Source: CAMQRS01 sp964370065
GTDB taxonomy: Bacteria > Bacillota_I > Bacilli_A > Erysipelotrichales > Erysipelotrichaceae
DNA length: 54,393 nucleotides
Direction of reading: 5' to 3'
NCBI GenBank assembly: GCA_964370065.1
Contig: CAYJGK010000010.1
Coordinates: forward strand, 1-54,393
Shown here: piece by piece, positions 14,287 through 24,400 of the stretch
Layout of the letters: every line of letters starts with the position of its first letter
Numbering within the stretch: position 1 is the stretch's first letter
Program-made: the position numbers and the translations under genes
The notes under the pieces: model-generated
What the model was told of the DNA's origin: nothing
Databases searched by the model: none
Seen by the model: the letters and a program-made list of their open reading frames with translations, nothing else

Positions 14287-15975
14287 TTATTTTGTTAGTG
14301 TAATGATTTTTTCAATCATTTCAGATATCGTTAGTTCTTCTTTTTCCATTCCTCGTGTTACAAATTCGACAATTCCCTCATTAATTTTTTTACCAACCGT
14401 TATACGATATGGTAATCCAATTAGTTCCATATCTTTAAATTTGACACCCACACGTTCATCACGATCATCCAATAGTACATCAATTCCTTTTTCTTTTAAT
14501 GTCTCATAAATCGCATTTGCTTGCGTTACTTGTAGTTCATCCTTTACTTGTACAATGACAATTCCTACACTATAAGGTGCCACACTTAATGGCCATGCAA
14601 TTCCATTTTCATCATTGTGTTGTTCAACAATGCTTGCCATACAACGCTCTAATCCAAAGCCATAGCATCCCATTGTAACAGGATGTAATTTTTGTTCCTT
14701 ATCTAAGTATTGCAGTCCTAAACTCTCTGCATATTTTGTTCCTAATTTAAAAGTATTTCCGACTTCGATCCCTTTTTGGAAAACTAGCGTTTTTCCACAA
14801 ATAGGGCATAAATCTCCTTTTTGTACCTCTGCAATATCACCGATACACGCAACGTTATAATCTGTGTGATTTACGCCTATTATATGATGATCACTTTCAT
14901 TAGCACCGACAATATAGTTTTTCATCGCTTCTACTTCTTGATCCATAATGATTGGGCAGTTAATACCAATTGGACCAGCAAATCCAACTTTAGCTTTTGT
15001 CACTTCTTCTACTGTGGCAAAGCTAGATAATTCCATTTCATTTGCTTGTAATAATTTTAATACTTTTGTTTCATTTAATTCACGATCGCCGCGCAATAAG
15101 AATGCATACGTTTTTCCATCTACATCATAAATTAATGTTTTTACAAATTGACTCACATCTTGCTTAAAGAAGGCTGCCACTTCTTCAATAGTTTTCGCAT
15201 TTGGTGTCGCAATTTTTTCTTGTTTCATTTCTTCTTGTGATTCATTTCTTGCTTGTACAACAACTGGTGTAATTTCTAAGTTACTGGAATAGTCACATCC
15301 TTCACAAGTAACAACCACATCTTCCCCAATTGGAGAAATTGCTTGAAATTCTTCACTTAAACTACCACCCATTGCTCCTGTATCAGCGCGTACAATTTTA
15401 TAGTTTAATTTGCAGCGATCCATAATACGCTTATATGCTTCAAACATTTTATGGTAGGAAACATCTAATCCTGCCTCATCTATATCAAATGAATAAGCAT
15501 CTTTCATAATGAATTCACGAACTCGAATCAATCCGTAGCGTGGGCGCGTTTCATCTCTAAATTTAGTTTGAATTTGGTATAGATTATAAGGGAAGTCTTT
15601 ATACGACTTACCTTTCATCATGGCAGCCATTGTAAATAACTCTTCATGTGTTGGTCCCAACACATAATTTTTTTGAAAACGGTCTTTTAATGCAAACATA
15701 TTAGATCCAAATGCATCTCGTCTTCCACTTTTCACATATACTTCTTCTGGAATTAAAGCAGGCATCAGCAATTCTTGTGCGCCACTTTGATCCATTTCTT
15801 CGCGTACAATATTTTCAATTTTATGTAAGACTCTTCTACCCATAGGCATAATCATATAAATCCCACTACTGCTCTTTTTAATCATCCCTGCACGCACTAA
15901 TAAATTCCCACTCGTACTATCTTCATCTTTTGAATTTTCTCTTATTGTATAAAAGAAACTATTTTTTAATTTCAT
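14287..15975 (-). CDS. proS: Prolyl-tRNA synthetase
   Basis: This 562-residue class II aminoacyl-tRNA synthetase is bacterial-type with an editing insertion. Motif 2 region FRDETRPRYGLIRVREFIMK, motif 3 GCYGFGLERCMA and the start SSGIYMIMPMGRRVLHKIE are all present. The insertion domain spans roughly residues 220-385, and the anticodon-binding domain is C-terminal (VGIVIVQVKDE onward). It charges tRNA-Pro. The start has AGGAGGAAAGTA upstream. It is the last gene of a unit with trhP1 and trhP2 just upstream (10-base gap), linking it to tRNA wobble modification. Length matches the family, and no odd residues were seen. Confidence 0.97.
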   Translation of the reverse strand: MKLKNSFFYTIRENSKDEDSTSGNLLVRAGMIKKSSSGIYMIMPMGRRVLHKIENIVREEMDQSGAQELLMPALIPEEVYVKSGRRDAFGSNMFALKDRFQKNYVLGPTHEELFTMAAMMKGKSYKDFPYNLYQIQTKFRDETRPRYGLIRVREFIMKDAYSFDIDEAGLDVSYHKMFEAYKRIMDRCKLNYKIVRADTGAMGGSLSEEFQAISPIGEDVVVTCEGCDYSSNLEITPVVVQARNESQEEMKQEKIATPNAKTIEEVAAFFKQDVSQFVKTLIYDVDGKTYAFLLRGDRELNETKVLKLLQANEMELSSFATVEEVTKAKVGFAGPIGINCPIIMDQEVEAMKNYIVGANESDHHIIGVNHTDYNVACIGDIAEVQKGDLCPICGKTLVFQKGIEVGNTFKLGTKYAESLGLQYLDKEQKLHPVTMGCYGFGLERCMASIVEQHNDENGIAWPLSVAPYSVGIVIVQVKDELQVTQANAIYETLKEKGIDVLLDDRDERVGVKFKDMELIGLPYRITVGKKINEGIVEFVTRGMEKEELTISEMIEKIITLTK

Positions 15976-15985
15976 TACTTTCCTC

Positions 15986-17209
15986 CTAGTATACTTCTTC
16001 TTTTTTATGTATCACTTTACGTATTAAATCGTGTTCAACAATTGCAAACGGCATCTTGGTATATACAATTTGCATTGGTGTTTTTGCTACTTCTATGATG
16101 TCTCCATCTTTATCTTTTAATGTTTGCATTACAAACTTACGATTTTCTTTATGTGGGCCAAATACTTCACACTCAATATTAGCACTAAAGTTATTTCTAA
16201 CCTCTAATGTCGCAATTTGAGTGCTGTCATCATAACCCTTTACATAGGCAATAAATTCTTGCGAAACACCTGAGCCATTCACACCATATAAATGTGCTTC
16301 ACTCTTGGGCATCCCTTCATAAAATCCAATTGCTGTTCTTCTATTCTCTGCTTTCTGTAACTCTTGTTGGTAAACTAGCATTTTTTCTTCACTAACATAC
16401 CCCTTTTCATAATATTCATCAATACATTTACGATACGTTCCAATAATTGTCGCAATATAATATTGTGATTTCATTCTTCCTTCTATTTTTAAACTTGATA
16501 CATTCGCATCAATTAATGCAGGAATATATTGGATAGCGCTTAAATCCTTGCTACTCATTGAGAATAGATGGTCTTCTTTATGCAACGGTGTGTCATTTTT
16601 AAATAATCGATATTTCCATCGACAACTTTGTGCACAACCACCACGATTAGCATCTCTTGTCGTCATATTATTACTTAAGGTACAACGCCCAGAATAAGAA
16701 ATACACATTCCTCCATGGATAAATGCCTCAATGGGTAGTGCACTATGCTTAGTTGTTTGGATTATTTCTTGTAAAGTGCATTCTCTAGCCAGTACCACTC
16801 GATCCATTCCCTGTTGTTTCCAAAACGAAACAACTTGACTATTCGTTGAAGAATGTTGAGTCGATACATGTACTTCTAACTTAGGTGCCACTTGTTTGGC
16901 AAACCTCATAATAGCAAAACTGGCTACAATAATAGCTGTTACACCCACTTCTTCAAGTTGCTTCAAATAGGTTTCTAACCCTTCAAAGTCTTCTTCATGG
17001 GGTAGCATATTCACTGTTACATGTATGTGTGCTTGATACGTGTTGGCAAACAAAACGGCCTCTTTAATTTCAGGAATTCCAAAGTTACTGGCACGACTTC
17101 TTAACGAAAACTTCTTTCCACCAATATACACAGCATCCGCCCCATAACGAATGGCTAATTTTAATCTTTCTAAATCACCGGCAGGTGCTAATAATTCTAT
17201 CTTTTTCAT
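15986..17209 (-). CDS. trhP2: U32 family tRNA 5-hydroxyuridine synthesis protein TrhP2 (YrrO-like)
   Basis: This 407-residue protein starts KKIELLAPAGDLERLKLAIR with GADAVYIGG, the U32 opening. It carries the four-cysteine block GGMCISYSGRC followed by NRGGCAQSCRWKY (about 168-205), proposed to hold an iron-sulfur centre. In Bacillus the YrrN/YrrO pair makes 5-hydroxyuridine at tRNA position 34 using prephenate-derived chemistry. 'Collagenase/peptidase U32' is an older name with little support for this subgroup. The start overlaps the trhP1 stop (TAATG) with a weak ribosome site, indicating coupling. Assignment of P1 versus P2 is by order and length. Confidence 0.88.
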   Translation of the reverse strand: MKKIELLAPAGDLERLKLAIRYGADAVYIGGKKFSLRSRASNFGIPEIKEAVLFANTYQAHIHVTVNMLPHEEDFEGLETYLKQLEEVGVTAIIVASFAIMRFAKQVAPKLEVHVSTQHSSTNSQVVSFWKQQGMDRVVLARECTLQEIIQTTKHSALPIEAFIHGGMCISYSGRCTLSNNMTTRDANRGGCAQSCRWKYRLFKNDTPLHKEDHLFSMSSKDLSAIQYIPALIDANVSSLKIEGRMKSQYYIATIIGTYRKCIDEYYEKGYVSEEKMLVYQQELQKAENRRTAIGFYEGMPKSEAHLYGVNGSGVSQEFIAYVKGYDDSTQIATLEVRNNFSANIECEVFGPHKENRKFVMQTLKDKDGDIIEVAKTPMQIVYTKMPFAIVEHDLIRKVIHKKEEVY

Positions 17210-18096
17210 TATTTTAATAACCCTGTTTTCTTATATAAGAATCCTTTCGTTATTGCATTTCTTGTTTGTTGATAGTGTTGATATAATTGTCTACCCTTCA
17301 TGGGGTCATACAACACTCTTTTATAATCTTGAATAATTTGCACAATCTCATCGATTGTATAAAATAAACACTCTATTTTAAAGTTAATGATATTAGCGTT
17401 GACTAAGTCATCCATTTCTTCAAAAGAAGCTAAATGAAAACCAGTATAAATATGTGTTCCTTGTTCATCTTGTAAAATCGGCATTTTTTCATCTCTATTT
17501 TCTTCCATTAGATATAAATCCATTTCATTATTTAAATTTTGGTGGCTATCAATAAAAGTCATATAATTAGATAATAACTCGCGTTTTGAATGCATCATAT
17601 TCAAAGGTCCATGAATAATGACCTCACAACTTCCTTTTACTTTATTTCCTATTTTAATCATATCTTCTAGTGTGATTTCCTTAGCGATAGTAATCATCTT
17701 AATCCCTAAATCTAAGTAGGCTTGCACATCATACGAGTTTGTCATTATGGTTTCTGGATTATAAATTAATAAATGCTCCACTCCTACTTGTTTTGCTACT
17801 TCGTATACACCTAAATCTGTAAAATAAATACCATCCACTTCTAATTGTTTTAAAAACACTAAATGTTCATATAATCGTGTTAGTTCTTCTTCTACAAAAA
17901 AATGATTCACTAATGCATATACTTGTAGAGATAATTGCTTTGCCATTTGTGTAGCTTGTTTAAATTGTACTTGTGTAAAATAATGACAACTACGCACACT
18001 AAAAAATGGACTACCTAAAATTACACTAGTAGCTCCAGCTTGTTGTATTTTATTTAAGTCTTCCATTGCATGAATGGATACAATAATATTTTCCAT
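17209..18096 (-). CDS. trhP1: U32 family protein TrhP1 (YrrN-like)
   Basis: This 295-residue U32-fold protein is shorter than its neighbour. It has ATSVILGSPFFSVRS at the N-terminus in the place of the GADAVYIGG strand, LLIYNPETIMTNSYD, and IIHGPLNMMHSKRELLSNYM where the cysteine block of TrhP2 would be; most of those cysteines are absent. This matches the non-cluster partner of the TrhP1/TrhP2 pair. ATG 18096 follows AGAGGT; the GTG at 18102 overlaps that site. The gene is directly upstream of trhP2 and 20-odd bases downstream of a HAD phosphatase gene, in one unit ending with proS. Confidence 0.82.
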   Translation of the reverse strand: MENIIVSIHAMEDLNKIQQAGATSVILGSPFFSVRSCHYFTQVQFKQATQMAKQLSLQVYALVNHFFVEEELTRLYEHLVFLKQLEVDGIYFTDLGVYEVAKQVGVEHLLIYNPETIMTNSYDVQAYLDLGIKMITIAKEITLEDMIKIGNKVKGSCEVIIHGPLNMMHSKRELLSNYMTFIDSHQNLNNEMDLYLMEENRDEKMPILQDEQGTHIYTGFHLASFEEMDDLVNANIINFKIECLFYTIDEIVQIIQDYKRVLYDPMKGRQLYQHYQQTRNAITKGFLYKKTGLLK

Positions 18097-18123
18097 ATAC
18101 ACCTCTAATTTATATATTATATC

Positions 18124-18843
18124 TTATTTGAGTTTTGAATTCCATTTATTTGTTGTGATGTTTTTAATAAGTAGTACCAATTCTTCTTCGCTTTTCACTA
18201 CATAGTTTGCTTCTTCTACTAAAGCATGTCCTCTACGGTTAAAATAAATACTTTTCCAACCAGCCCTATTTGCTCCTATTACATCATTTTCATAGGAATC
18301 ACCTATATAGTAAGTATCTTCTTCTTGCATACCCATTTGTTTCTCACAAATTTTAAAAAGTGTTGTTTCCGGCTTATTAACGCCGTACGTTCCAGAAATA
18401 AAAATATGTTTTTCGGGAATATATCGTACAAGTTGCATGGCATCTATCTTTTTTTGTTGATGGTTTTGTGGCCCGTTGGTAATGACACCTAATGTATGAC
18501 CTTGTTTATGTAAATTTAATAATAATTGTTTCATTACTTCACTCATCTGTATATGACTTTGTTGTTTCCCATATTCTTGTTGTAAGGCTAAAGCCATTGG
18601 CTCACTTATTTGTATTCCATCATCTAAAAAAGCTCTAGTTATTCGAAATACCCCCGATTCCTCAATCGTCATTTCTTTCTTACATACTTGGTCAAACACT
18701 AATTCGCTATACGCGCGACTTCTTGTGAATAACGCTTCCACATCAATTGTATATAAAGTATGTAGTCCTAATTGTTTATACGCTTCAAAAAAGGGTATAA
18801 ATTGATTGTATAGCGTATCATCTACATCAAATATAAAGTTCAT
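18124..18843 (-). CDS. HAD-superfamily hydrolase (YjjG/phosphoglycolate-phosphatase-like)
   Basis: This 239-residue enzyme has motif I FDVDDTLYN (nucleophile Asp at residue 6), a helical cap at about 15-95, motif II in VITNGP, motif III Lys in GVNKPE and motif IV GDSYENDVIGANRAG. These are complete, so phosphatase activity on a small phosphate ester is expected, perhaps nucleotides as in YjjG. The exact substrate cannot be read from sequence. ATG 18843 has AAGGAG nine bases upstream; a GTG at 18852 would sit inside that site. It is the second gene of the pentapeptide-trhP-proS unit. Confidence 0.87.
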   Translation of the reverse strand: MNFIFDVDDTLYNQFIPFFEAYKQLGLHTLYTIDVEALFTRSRAYSELVFDQVCKKEMTIEESGVFRITRAFLDDGIQISEPMALALQQEYGKQQSHIQMSEVMKQLLLNLHKQGHTLGVITNGPQNHQQKKIDAMQLVRYIPEKHIFISGTYGVNKPETTLFKICEKQMGMQEEDTYYIGDSYENDVIGANRAGWKSIYFNRRGHALVEEANYVVKSEEELVLLIKNITTNKWNSKLK

Positions 18844-18875
18844 AGTATTCACTCCTTCTTCTTATTCTATCATGA

Positions 18876-19481
18876 TTATTTAATTTTCACACCTAAGCGC
18901 ATACATAAATCAACAGCTTGCATACTATTAATTTCTAAGCCTTTTAGTTCACTATTCGTATCACTTAATAAAAGATCATAAAACGTATCATTCACAAAAC
19001 TTAAACCATTTAAAGGGGTGTGAAAAAATTGCGTACGAATAAACTGGCAATTGTTTGTGAAAATTTGCTTTAACTTACTTTTAGAAAAATCCGTCTCAGT
19101 AAAATCACAATTACGCACCTCACACTTTGTGCAAACACTTTGTGATACATTAGCATAAGCAAATGTGCAAGAATCCATTTTTACTTCTTTCAAGATGCTT
19201 TGCATAAACAATGTACCCATAAATTTTGTATGACTAAATTCGCAGTTGTTAAAATAGGCATCCTGTAAATTCGCGTTGGAAAAATCACAGTCGATAAATT
19301 GCACATGATTAAATATGGCATTGCTTAAGTCACAATGTTGAAATTGCAGTTTGTTAAAAATAACTTTCTTACAATCTAATTGTATAAAAGTTTCATATTC
19401 ATATTGCTCTTGATTATATGTCCTATTGCTTATAAATAATCCTTCTTCTAGTATTGTTTGATAATCCTGTATTAAACTCAT
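18876..19481 (-). CDS. Pentapeptide-repeat protein
   Basis: This 201-residue protein is almost entirely made of tandem five-residue units with a central Phe or Leu, for example CDFSNANLQDAYFNNCEF, which fold into a right-handed quadrilateral beta-helix. Residues about 35-175 hold roughly 25 units. Such proteins may mimic DNA (Qnr, McbG) or act as scaffolds, and nothing here identifies a gyrase-protecting subtype. It is cysteine-rich for the family. It heads the unit HAD-trhP1-trhP2-proS with short gaps. Confidence 0.85.
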   Translation of the reverse strand: MSLIQDYQTILEEGLFISNRTYNQEQYEYETFIQLDCKKVIFNKLQFQHCDLSNAIFNHVQFIDCDFSNANLQDAYFNNCEFSHTKFMGTLFMQSILKEVKMDSCTFAYANVSQSVCTKCEVRNCDFTETDFSKSKLKQIFTNNCQFIRTQFFHTPLNGLSFVNDTFYDLLLSDTNSELKGLEINSMQAVDLCMRLGVKIK

Positions 19482-19520
19482 AAAACGCCTCTTTTCTTGC
19501 CCCCATTATAACATAGAAAA

Positions 19521-19543
19521 AGATTTCTCTTTTCGAGAAATCT
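19521..19543 (-). terminator. Terminator of the UPF0210/ACT operon
   Basis: AGATTTCTC (19521-19529) pairs with GAGAAATCT (19535-19543) with a five-base loop; the minus strand continues TTTTTC. It lies directly after the UPF0210 stop. Confidence 0.8.
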
Positions 19544-19550
19544 CTTTGTT

Positions 19551-20909
19551 TTAATTTTTCAAACTTTGTAATGGTGCAGGAATTTTTCCACCACGTTTAA
19601 TCATTACTTCACAAGAAGTTTGATTAATATTCATAACTGGACCACTTCCAAGTAATCCTCCAAATTCTAATTCATCCCCCACTTGGTACCCAATTGCGGG
19701 AATGGCACGCACTGCAGTGGTTTTAGAATTGACCATACCAATAGCTGCTTCATCTGCAATGATTCCTGAAATAACTGCAGCCGTTGTTTCACCTGGTAAG
19801 ACAACCATATCTAAACCAACAGAACAAACAGCAGTCATTGCTTCCAGTTTTTCAAGTGTTAAAACGCCTGTACGCACTGCATTGATCATCCCTGCATCTT
19901 CTGAGACTGGAATAAAGGCACCTGATAATCCTCCTACTGAATTACTTGCCATGACTCCCCCTTTTTTAACAGCATCATTTAGCATAGCTAAACAAGCTGT
20001 TGTACCATAAGCTCCACATGTTTCTAATCCCATTTCTTCTAAGATGTAAGCAACACTATCTCCAATTGCGGGAGTGGGCGCTAAACTTAAGTCAACAATA
20101 CCAAATGGTACATCTAAACGTTGTGAAGCAAGTGCACCAACCATTTGTCCCATCCGTGTAATTTTAAATGCAGTCTTTTTAATAATGTCTGCAATTTCAT
20201 TCATCTTTAAATCCTTAGGAGCTTTTGCTAAAGCAGCACGAACCACACCTGGTCCACTTACCCCTACATTTAATACGACATCTGCTTCTCCAACACCGTG
20301 GAAAGCACCTGCCATAAATGGATTATCTTCAGGCGCATTACAAAATACCACTAATTTAGCAGCTCCTAAACAATTGTTGTCTTTTGTTAGTTCTGCCGCT
20401 TCACGCACAATGTGCCCCATTTTTTCTACTGCATCCATATTGATTCCTGCTTTTGTTGAACCAATATTAACAGAGGCACAGACATGATTTGTTTGTGCTA
20501 AAGCTTGCGGGATGGCATTCATTAAAGCTTCATCACCAGCCGAGTATCCTTTTTGCACCAACGCACTAAAGCCTCCTATAAAGTTGACCCCTACCGTTTT
20601 TGCACAACGTTCTAATGTTATTGCATATTTAATAGGATCGCCACCACTTACCGCTACTAACATAGCAATAGGTGTTACCGAGATTCTTTTATTAATAATA
20701 GGAATCCCGTATTCTTTTTCAATTTGCTCTCCCACTTTTACCAGGTCTTTTGCCTTAGTAGTAATTTTTTGAAATATCTTTTCACAAGACACATCAATAT
20801 CACTATCGGCACAATCTAATAAAGAAATACCCATCGTAATCGTTCTTACATCTAAGTCCTCTTCATTAATCATTTTAATGGTTTCTAATATATTATCTGT
20901 ATTTAACAT
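19551..20909 (-). CDS. UPF0210/DUF711 family protein
   Basis: This 452-residue protein is glycine-rich and matches UPF0210 throughout: TITMGISLLDC, KRISVTPIAMLVA, GVNFIGGFSALVQKG, AFHGVGEADVVLNVGVSGPG, RLDVPFGIVDLSLAPTPAIGDS and CSVGLDMVVLPG. The structure of family members resembles glycyl-radical or phosphate-binding enzymes, but the reaction is not established. It lies 15 bases after an ACT-domain (UPF0237) gene, a pairing conserved across Firmicutes, which suggests amino-acid-responsive control of this enzyme. Length is typical, and no defects were seen. Confidence 0.93.
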   Translation of the reverse strand: MLNTDNILETIKMINEEDLDVRTITMGISLLDCADSDIDVSCEKIFQKITTKAKDLVKVGEQIEKEYGIPIINKRISVTPIAMLVAVSGGDPIKYAITLERCAKTVGVNFIGGFSALVQKGYSAGDEALMNAIPQALAQTNHVCASVNIGSTKAGINMDAVEKMGHIVREAAELTKDNNCLGAAKLVVFCNAPEDNPFMAGAFHGVGEADVVLNVGVSGPGVVRAALAKAPKDLKMNEIADIIKKTAFKITRMGQMVGALASQRLDVPFGIVDLSLAPTPAIGDSVAYILEEMGLETCGAYGTTACLAMLNDAVKKGGVMASNSVGGLSGAFIPVSEDAGMINAVRTGVLTLEKLEAMTAVCSVGLDMVVLPGETTAAVISGIIADEAAIGMVNSKTTAVRAIPAIGYQVGDELEFGGLLGSGPVMNINQTSCEVMIKRGGKIPAPLQSLKN

Positions 20910-20924
20910 CTTTTGTTCTCCTTA

Positions 20925-21194
20925 TTAAATAGTATGCATTGATTTAAAAATATCTTCATGCATAACATGAATTTGCATCCCTAATTCAGTTCCATACCTT
21001 TGCATTTCATCAACAAAAGAAGTAAACTCTATATCTAAACGATTGATCTCAATAAGCATAATCATACAAAACATATCTTGCATAATCGTTTGGTTTACAT
21101 CTACTACATTTGCGTTTGCTTGTGCACATTTTGTGCTCACTTTCGCTAAAATTCCTACACCATCTTTTCCTACCACACTTAACACTGCTCTCAT
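20925..21194 (-). CDS. ACT-domain protein (UPF0237 family)
   Basis: This 89-residue single ACT domain begins MRAVLSVVGKDGVGILAKVS, the ligand-binding loop typical of amino-acid-sensing ACT folds, then NVVDVNQTIMQDMFCMIMLI. It probably dimerises and binds an amino acid, acting as the regulatory partner of the UPF0210 protein encoded next. The ribosome site AGGAGG precedes the ATG. The promoter contains a palindrome in its spacer (21230-21244). Confidence 0.92.
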   Translation of the reverse strand: MRAVLSVVGKDGVGILAKVSTKCAQANANVVDVNQTIMQDMFCMIMLIEINRLDIEFTSFVDEMQRYGTELGMQIHVMHEDIFKSMHTI

Positions 21195-21221
21195 AATTAA
21201 ACCTCCTCTTATTGTGCTTAA

Positions 21222-21250
21222 ATTATATATTGAAACACTTTCAAAATCAA
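21222..21250 (-). promoter_or_regulatory. Promoter of the ACT/UPF0210 operon with palindrome in the spacer
   Basis: On the minus strand TTGATT (21245-21250) and TATAAT (21222-21227) are 17 bases apart. The perfect palindrome TTGAAAGTGTTTCAA fills 15 of those 17 bases (21230-21244), an ideal repressor site. Confidence 0.65.
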
Positions 21251-21340
21251 CATGAAAAAAATTTCATATCAAAAAGAAGGTATCATCTCCCTTTTTACAA
21301 ATATCATTTATGTGGTGTTATCTACTTTACAATTTAAAAA

Positions 21341-21369
21341 AACTGTGGCGTGTTAAAGACACCACAGTT
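21341..21369 (-). terminator. Terminator of the GH84 surface-protein gene
   Basis: AACTGTGG (21341-21348) pairs with CCACAGTT (21362-21369), with further inner pairing. On the minus strand the hairpin runs into seven Ts, about 55 bases after the stop at 21424. Confidence 0.8.
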
Positions 21370-21423
21370 CATTCACATTCATTCTTGATAGCCCTAATTC
21401 GTTGATAGGACCTGAACTTTTGT

Positions 21424-24400
21424 TTATTTACTAGCTACTACTTTACGTGCAATAATCATCGCACCCAATAAGAATAGTAAGTAAGCCATTGCATTCGTTG
21501 TATCTCCTGTATCTGGTGACACTGGAGTATTTGGTTCTTCTGGTTTCACTACTTGTTTTGGTGTAAGAACAAATTGTGCATTGACATTCCCTTCTTCCGT
21601 AATGATTGAAATAGAATGTGTCCCTTCCCCTAGTATATCTACAAACGCAGGAGCTAATTCAATAATAATACTTCCTTCTGTTGCAGTATATTGATCAGTT
21701 GTTAAATCAACACCATTTATTTGTACACCGATAAATGCCGAAAAATCAATATTTGTGCTAAGAATTACTTTTTCACCCAGTGTAAAACTTGGTTTTGTTC
21801 CTTCTTGTAGTACTAAAGCTTGTAACTTGTTTTTTGCTTCGACTAAGTCTTGAAGTGTTTGCTCAACTTCCTCCACAGTTACCCAACGATCACCTGCGAT
21901 TGATTGTGCATAATCATAAATTAACATATAGTCATTATAGCTACTCATTGTATAATCATGGCGATCTATTACTAATGCTAATTCAGCAAGCAATTTTTCT
22001 TGTTCTACTTTCACTATTTCATATTTTTCTTCGCTTGTTAGTACATCATCTAAATCTGACATTGTTTGTGTTTCTATGTCATCGACCATTTTTTTATCAG
22101 TAGCGTTTTTAATTACTCTTTCTGCATCTGATAAAATCATATAGATCGCAATAGTTTCCTCTTTATCATATACATTTGTATCTAAATATGCTGACAAAGA
22201 TTTTATTGCTTCTTCTTTATATGCATTTAATACCGCTACTTCATCAACGACTAACATATTTACTGCATCTTTTATTTTTTTATGTGCGGTATCCACTTTT
22301 GCAGCAGAAGCATTAACAGGTGCATCAACAACTGCTTGTGCTTCTTCTAAAGCTGTTGTATACGCTANNNNNNNNNNNNNNNNNNNNNNNNNNNNNNNNN
22401 NNNNNNNNNNNNNNNNNNNNNNNNNNNNNNNNNNNNNNNNNNNNNNNNNNNNNNNNNNNNNNNNNNNTTAACAGGTGCATCAACAACTGCTTGTGCTTCT
22501 TCTAAAGCTGTTGTATACGCTAAATAAGAATCCTCAGTATACATCCAACTTTCAAAATCCAAGGATGCTATATATGAAATTAAAGCATCTAAATCACCTA
22601 ATAATTCATCATTATTACGAGTTAACATTTGATATACACTAATTCCATCCGTGTACTCAATTTTAATTTGGAAAATATGTGGATATTCATAGTTATAGAA
22701 ATTAGTAATTCCTTCATCTAATGTTCCCAATGTAATCCATTCCGTTTCTGAAACTCTAGCTTTTATTGTTGCATTAGATTCTGACCCTTGTACAAATGAA
22801 ATAAAGGTAACATTTGTATTTTCTGTTAATGTATACAAGATTTCTCCTGCTCCACTATCTACTTTATAAGCAGTTGTTAATAATGGATCAATCATTGCGT
22901 ATGCTTCTTTTCCTGTTTCTTCTGGTTTTCCAGTTTTAATAGTCGGATCATTAATTTCTCTAACCGCTTCACCATCATTAATAATTAATTCATTAATTTT
23001 AACAAATCGATGAGCATAGTTAGCAGTGAATAATACACGTACAAACTTAGCGTCAACAGGTGTTGTTAAAGTTCCTTCCACATAATAGTTACCAGGATTT
23101 ACTGAATCATGAATCCATCCATCAGTTGCTTGGCTATCATTGAATGTATTTTCAATTCCATCACCAATTGTAATGACATCCGTCCATACAGTTCCATCTA
23201 ATGACACTTGCACTTTTGCATCACGAATATAATTACGTTCACCATCAACATTTGATAAACGTAATTTAGAAATTTCACGTACACTTCCTAATTCATATAC
23301 GATTGTTTCATCTGCTAATGGAGTATCCGTAAATTCAGCACCTGTAGTTAAATCTCCATCAAAAATATCTAATGTTGTGCCTTTATTTCTTGCATCCGCA
23401 TCCCCATAATATCCTGAAATAGACAAATCCGTACTTACAAAACGATTATTTCCGATTTCATTTGAATGCACTTCAAATTTTGTTAAGTTAAATGTTAATG
23501 CATCGCTTGATGTATTAATTAAACGCACGTAACGTGCATCCTCTAATGACGATAAATCCGTTTTCCATTCGATTGCATTCGCTGAATATTGTACTTCTAA
23601 AGCAGAATCCGCTAATGGATTATTATTGACTTCCACTTTAATTTCTTTTAAATCTTTTAATCGGTCTAGTTTTACTCCTATATATTCATTCTCTAATAAA
23701 GTTACATTTTCTAAATCAACTAAAGTCGTCAATGCATCGCTAAAGGTATTAGCGGCTTTTTCTAATTCCTCTACATTTGTATAGGTATATTTAGTAATTT
23801 TAGCGTCTGCATTTTCCATACTCATTTCTGAGAATTTAATCCATGCATTCACTTGCTCATCATTGACTAAACGCACATAACGTGCTGGTGTTCCTTCTAA
23901 ATCAATTACGATAACATCTTTTCCAGAACTGTTACCTGTATAAGATTCGCCTTCTGTCCAATTCACTCCATCTACTGAATATTCAAAATGGTATTTTCTC
24001 CATTTATCTCCACCATCAGCTCCTACAACAAAGCGAACTTCACCCACATTGTACACGTCTCCCGCATCTAATCCGATATAATCACCGACTGCACTAAAGT
24101 CTCCACCCGTCACATTTTTAGGGTTATACCAAACGAAAGTAGAATCATTCCCATCAATTAGAGCTTCATCATTTCCTGAATAAACATTCCAATTCGTACG
24201 ATATACACTATAAGGTATTTCTTCAGCCTCTTGTTCAATAACCACTTCATTCATGTTATTGATGTTAATTTCTCGCACTCCTAACCATACATTATCGCGT
24301 GGTGCTGTTGCTCTTACACGAATAGAAAGTGCCTCAATATCTAAATCTGTAATTTCGATATGGGAACGTGTATCATTATAAGCTAATAATGTATGCCAGC

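Noticed and set aside
19482..19550. T-box element controlling the proS-containing unit
   Set aside because: The space upstream of the first gene is too short and contains only a terminator of the neighbouring operon.
22320..22505. Plus-strand frame across the N-run with the same words on both sides
   Set aside because: It is antisense to the surface protein and exists only because of the duplicated 55-base overlap.
22313..22522. Direct repeat as a mobile-element target duplication
   Set aside because: The copies border an N-run, are exactly 55 bases long and restore the frame when merged; no transposase or terminal inverted repeats are present.
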